DNA of 64,000 nucleotides from Lepus europaeus (taxonomy: Eukaryota; Chordata; Mammalia; Lagomorpha; Leporidae): assembly GCF_033115175.1 (NCBI RefSeq), contig NC_084850.1:124001-188000 (forward strand), written 5' to 3'. How positions within the stretch are numbered: the first letter of the stretch is position 1; every line of letters begins with the position of its first letter. Below the pieces are notes generated by a model that saw only the letters and a list, made by a program, of their open reading frames with translations, had not been told where the DNA came from and searched no databases. The position numbers and the translations under genes were made by a program. Of this stretch, positions 63,541 through 64,000 are shown piece by piece.

Positions 63541-64000
63541 CGTTTGCTCTGTACACAGTGCTGTGAGGAAGGTGAGAAGCCGAGATGTATGTTAAAATTC
63601 GGGGGGCAGGGGGAGCAGTGCAAGAGGGCAACAAAGTAAGACCCACTTCTGCATAGAGACAACCATTTGAACAAAAACTCACAGTGATCCCAGGTCACCA
63701 TCACTAAGAGAGCTGAGGAAGCCAGGTGAGAGACTAAAGTGTCTGCTTCTTATCATAGTAAGAGGACACATATTGAAGAAAGCAGGAAAGAAGGGTGCCA
63801 CATCAACCCTCTCCCATCCCAAGAAGCACAGCATGGAGAGAGGAAGCTCACTTCCAACTCAGGGGAGGCAGAGGTACCTAAGATCCTAGATTTGACACCC
63901 GTACCCAGCCTGCTCTGGTGCAACACAGTGCCATGCTCCGGGTAAGTACCTGAAAGACGACCCTTTGGGCTCTCCTTAGCCAGATGGCCGAGGGATTGCC
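63541..64000. other. Window end, no gene supported
   Basis: No recognisable coding or repeat feature. A short open frame (63739-63945, +) has no known motif. Confidence 0.35.

Overview
The window is mammalian nuclear DNA and almost certainly comes from a leporid (rabbit or hare). Three things point there: many copies of the lagomorph tRNA-derived C-repeat SINE (CSINE) with A-tails and target-site duplications (TSDs), L1 elements whose 3' ends are all of one type, and a defective endogenous lentivirus with the domain order expected of RELIK. All identifications are from reading the sequence; no searches were run.

Layout. 0-6 kb: a SINE, an intact single-exon olfactory receptor (2547-3485, +) and GC-rich intergenic DNA. 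5.9-11 kb: an ORF1-only chimeric L1 inserted into an inverted copy of its own non-L1 module. 11-18.6 kb: SINEs, a retroviral LTR-like unit with five tandem CCAAT-containing repeats, and a minus-strand ERV remnant with a tRNA-His-type primer binding site. 18.6-38.8 kb: one old minus-strand L1 carrying a second ORF1-only chimera and a nest of plus-strand L1s, one nearly full length. 38.8-44 kb: a relic exon of the creatine transporter SLC6A8 (minus), a long CA-rich minisatellite, a GC-rich promoter and an intact three-exon CTAG/LAGE3-family gene (42448-43774, +). 44-56 kb: L1 debris, a KLF17 retrocopy (minus), and the RELIK-like fragment (pol 3' part plus env remnants). 56-64 kb: little recognisable sequence, then a pyrimidine-rich minisatellite and an unidentified but well-formed two-exon gene (61617-62266, minus) with TATA, CCAAT, Kozak, GT-AG intron and AATAAA.

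Functional reading. Only three host genes look intact: the olfactory receptor, the CTAG/LAGE3-like gene (Pcc1 fold, KEOPS-type) and the small minus-strand gene. SLC6A8 and CTAG/LAGE3 both lie in Xq28 in human and both keep splice sites here, so an X-linked location is a reasonable inference, supported by the density of L1. The main structural novelty is the L1 chimera: L1 5'UTR + ORF1, then a 2.67-kb non-L1 module replacing ORF2, then the L1 3' end. It is present twice, and the module alone is present a third time.
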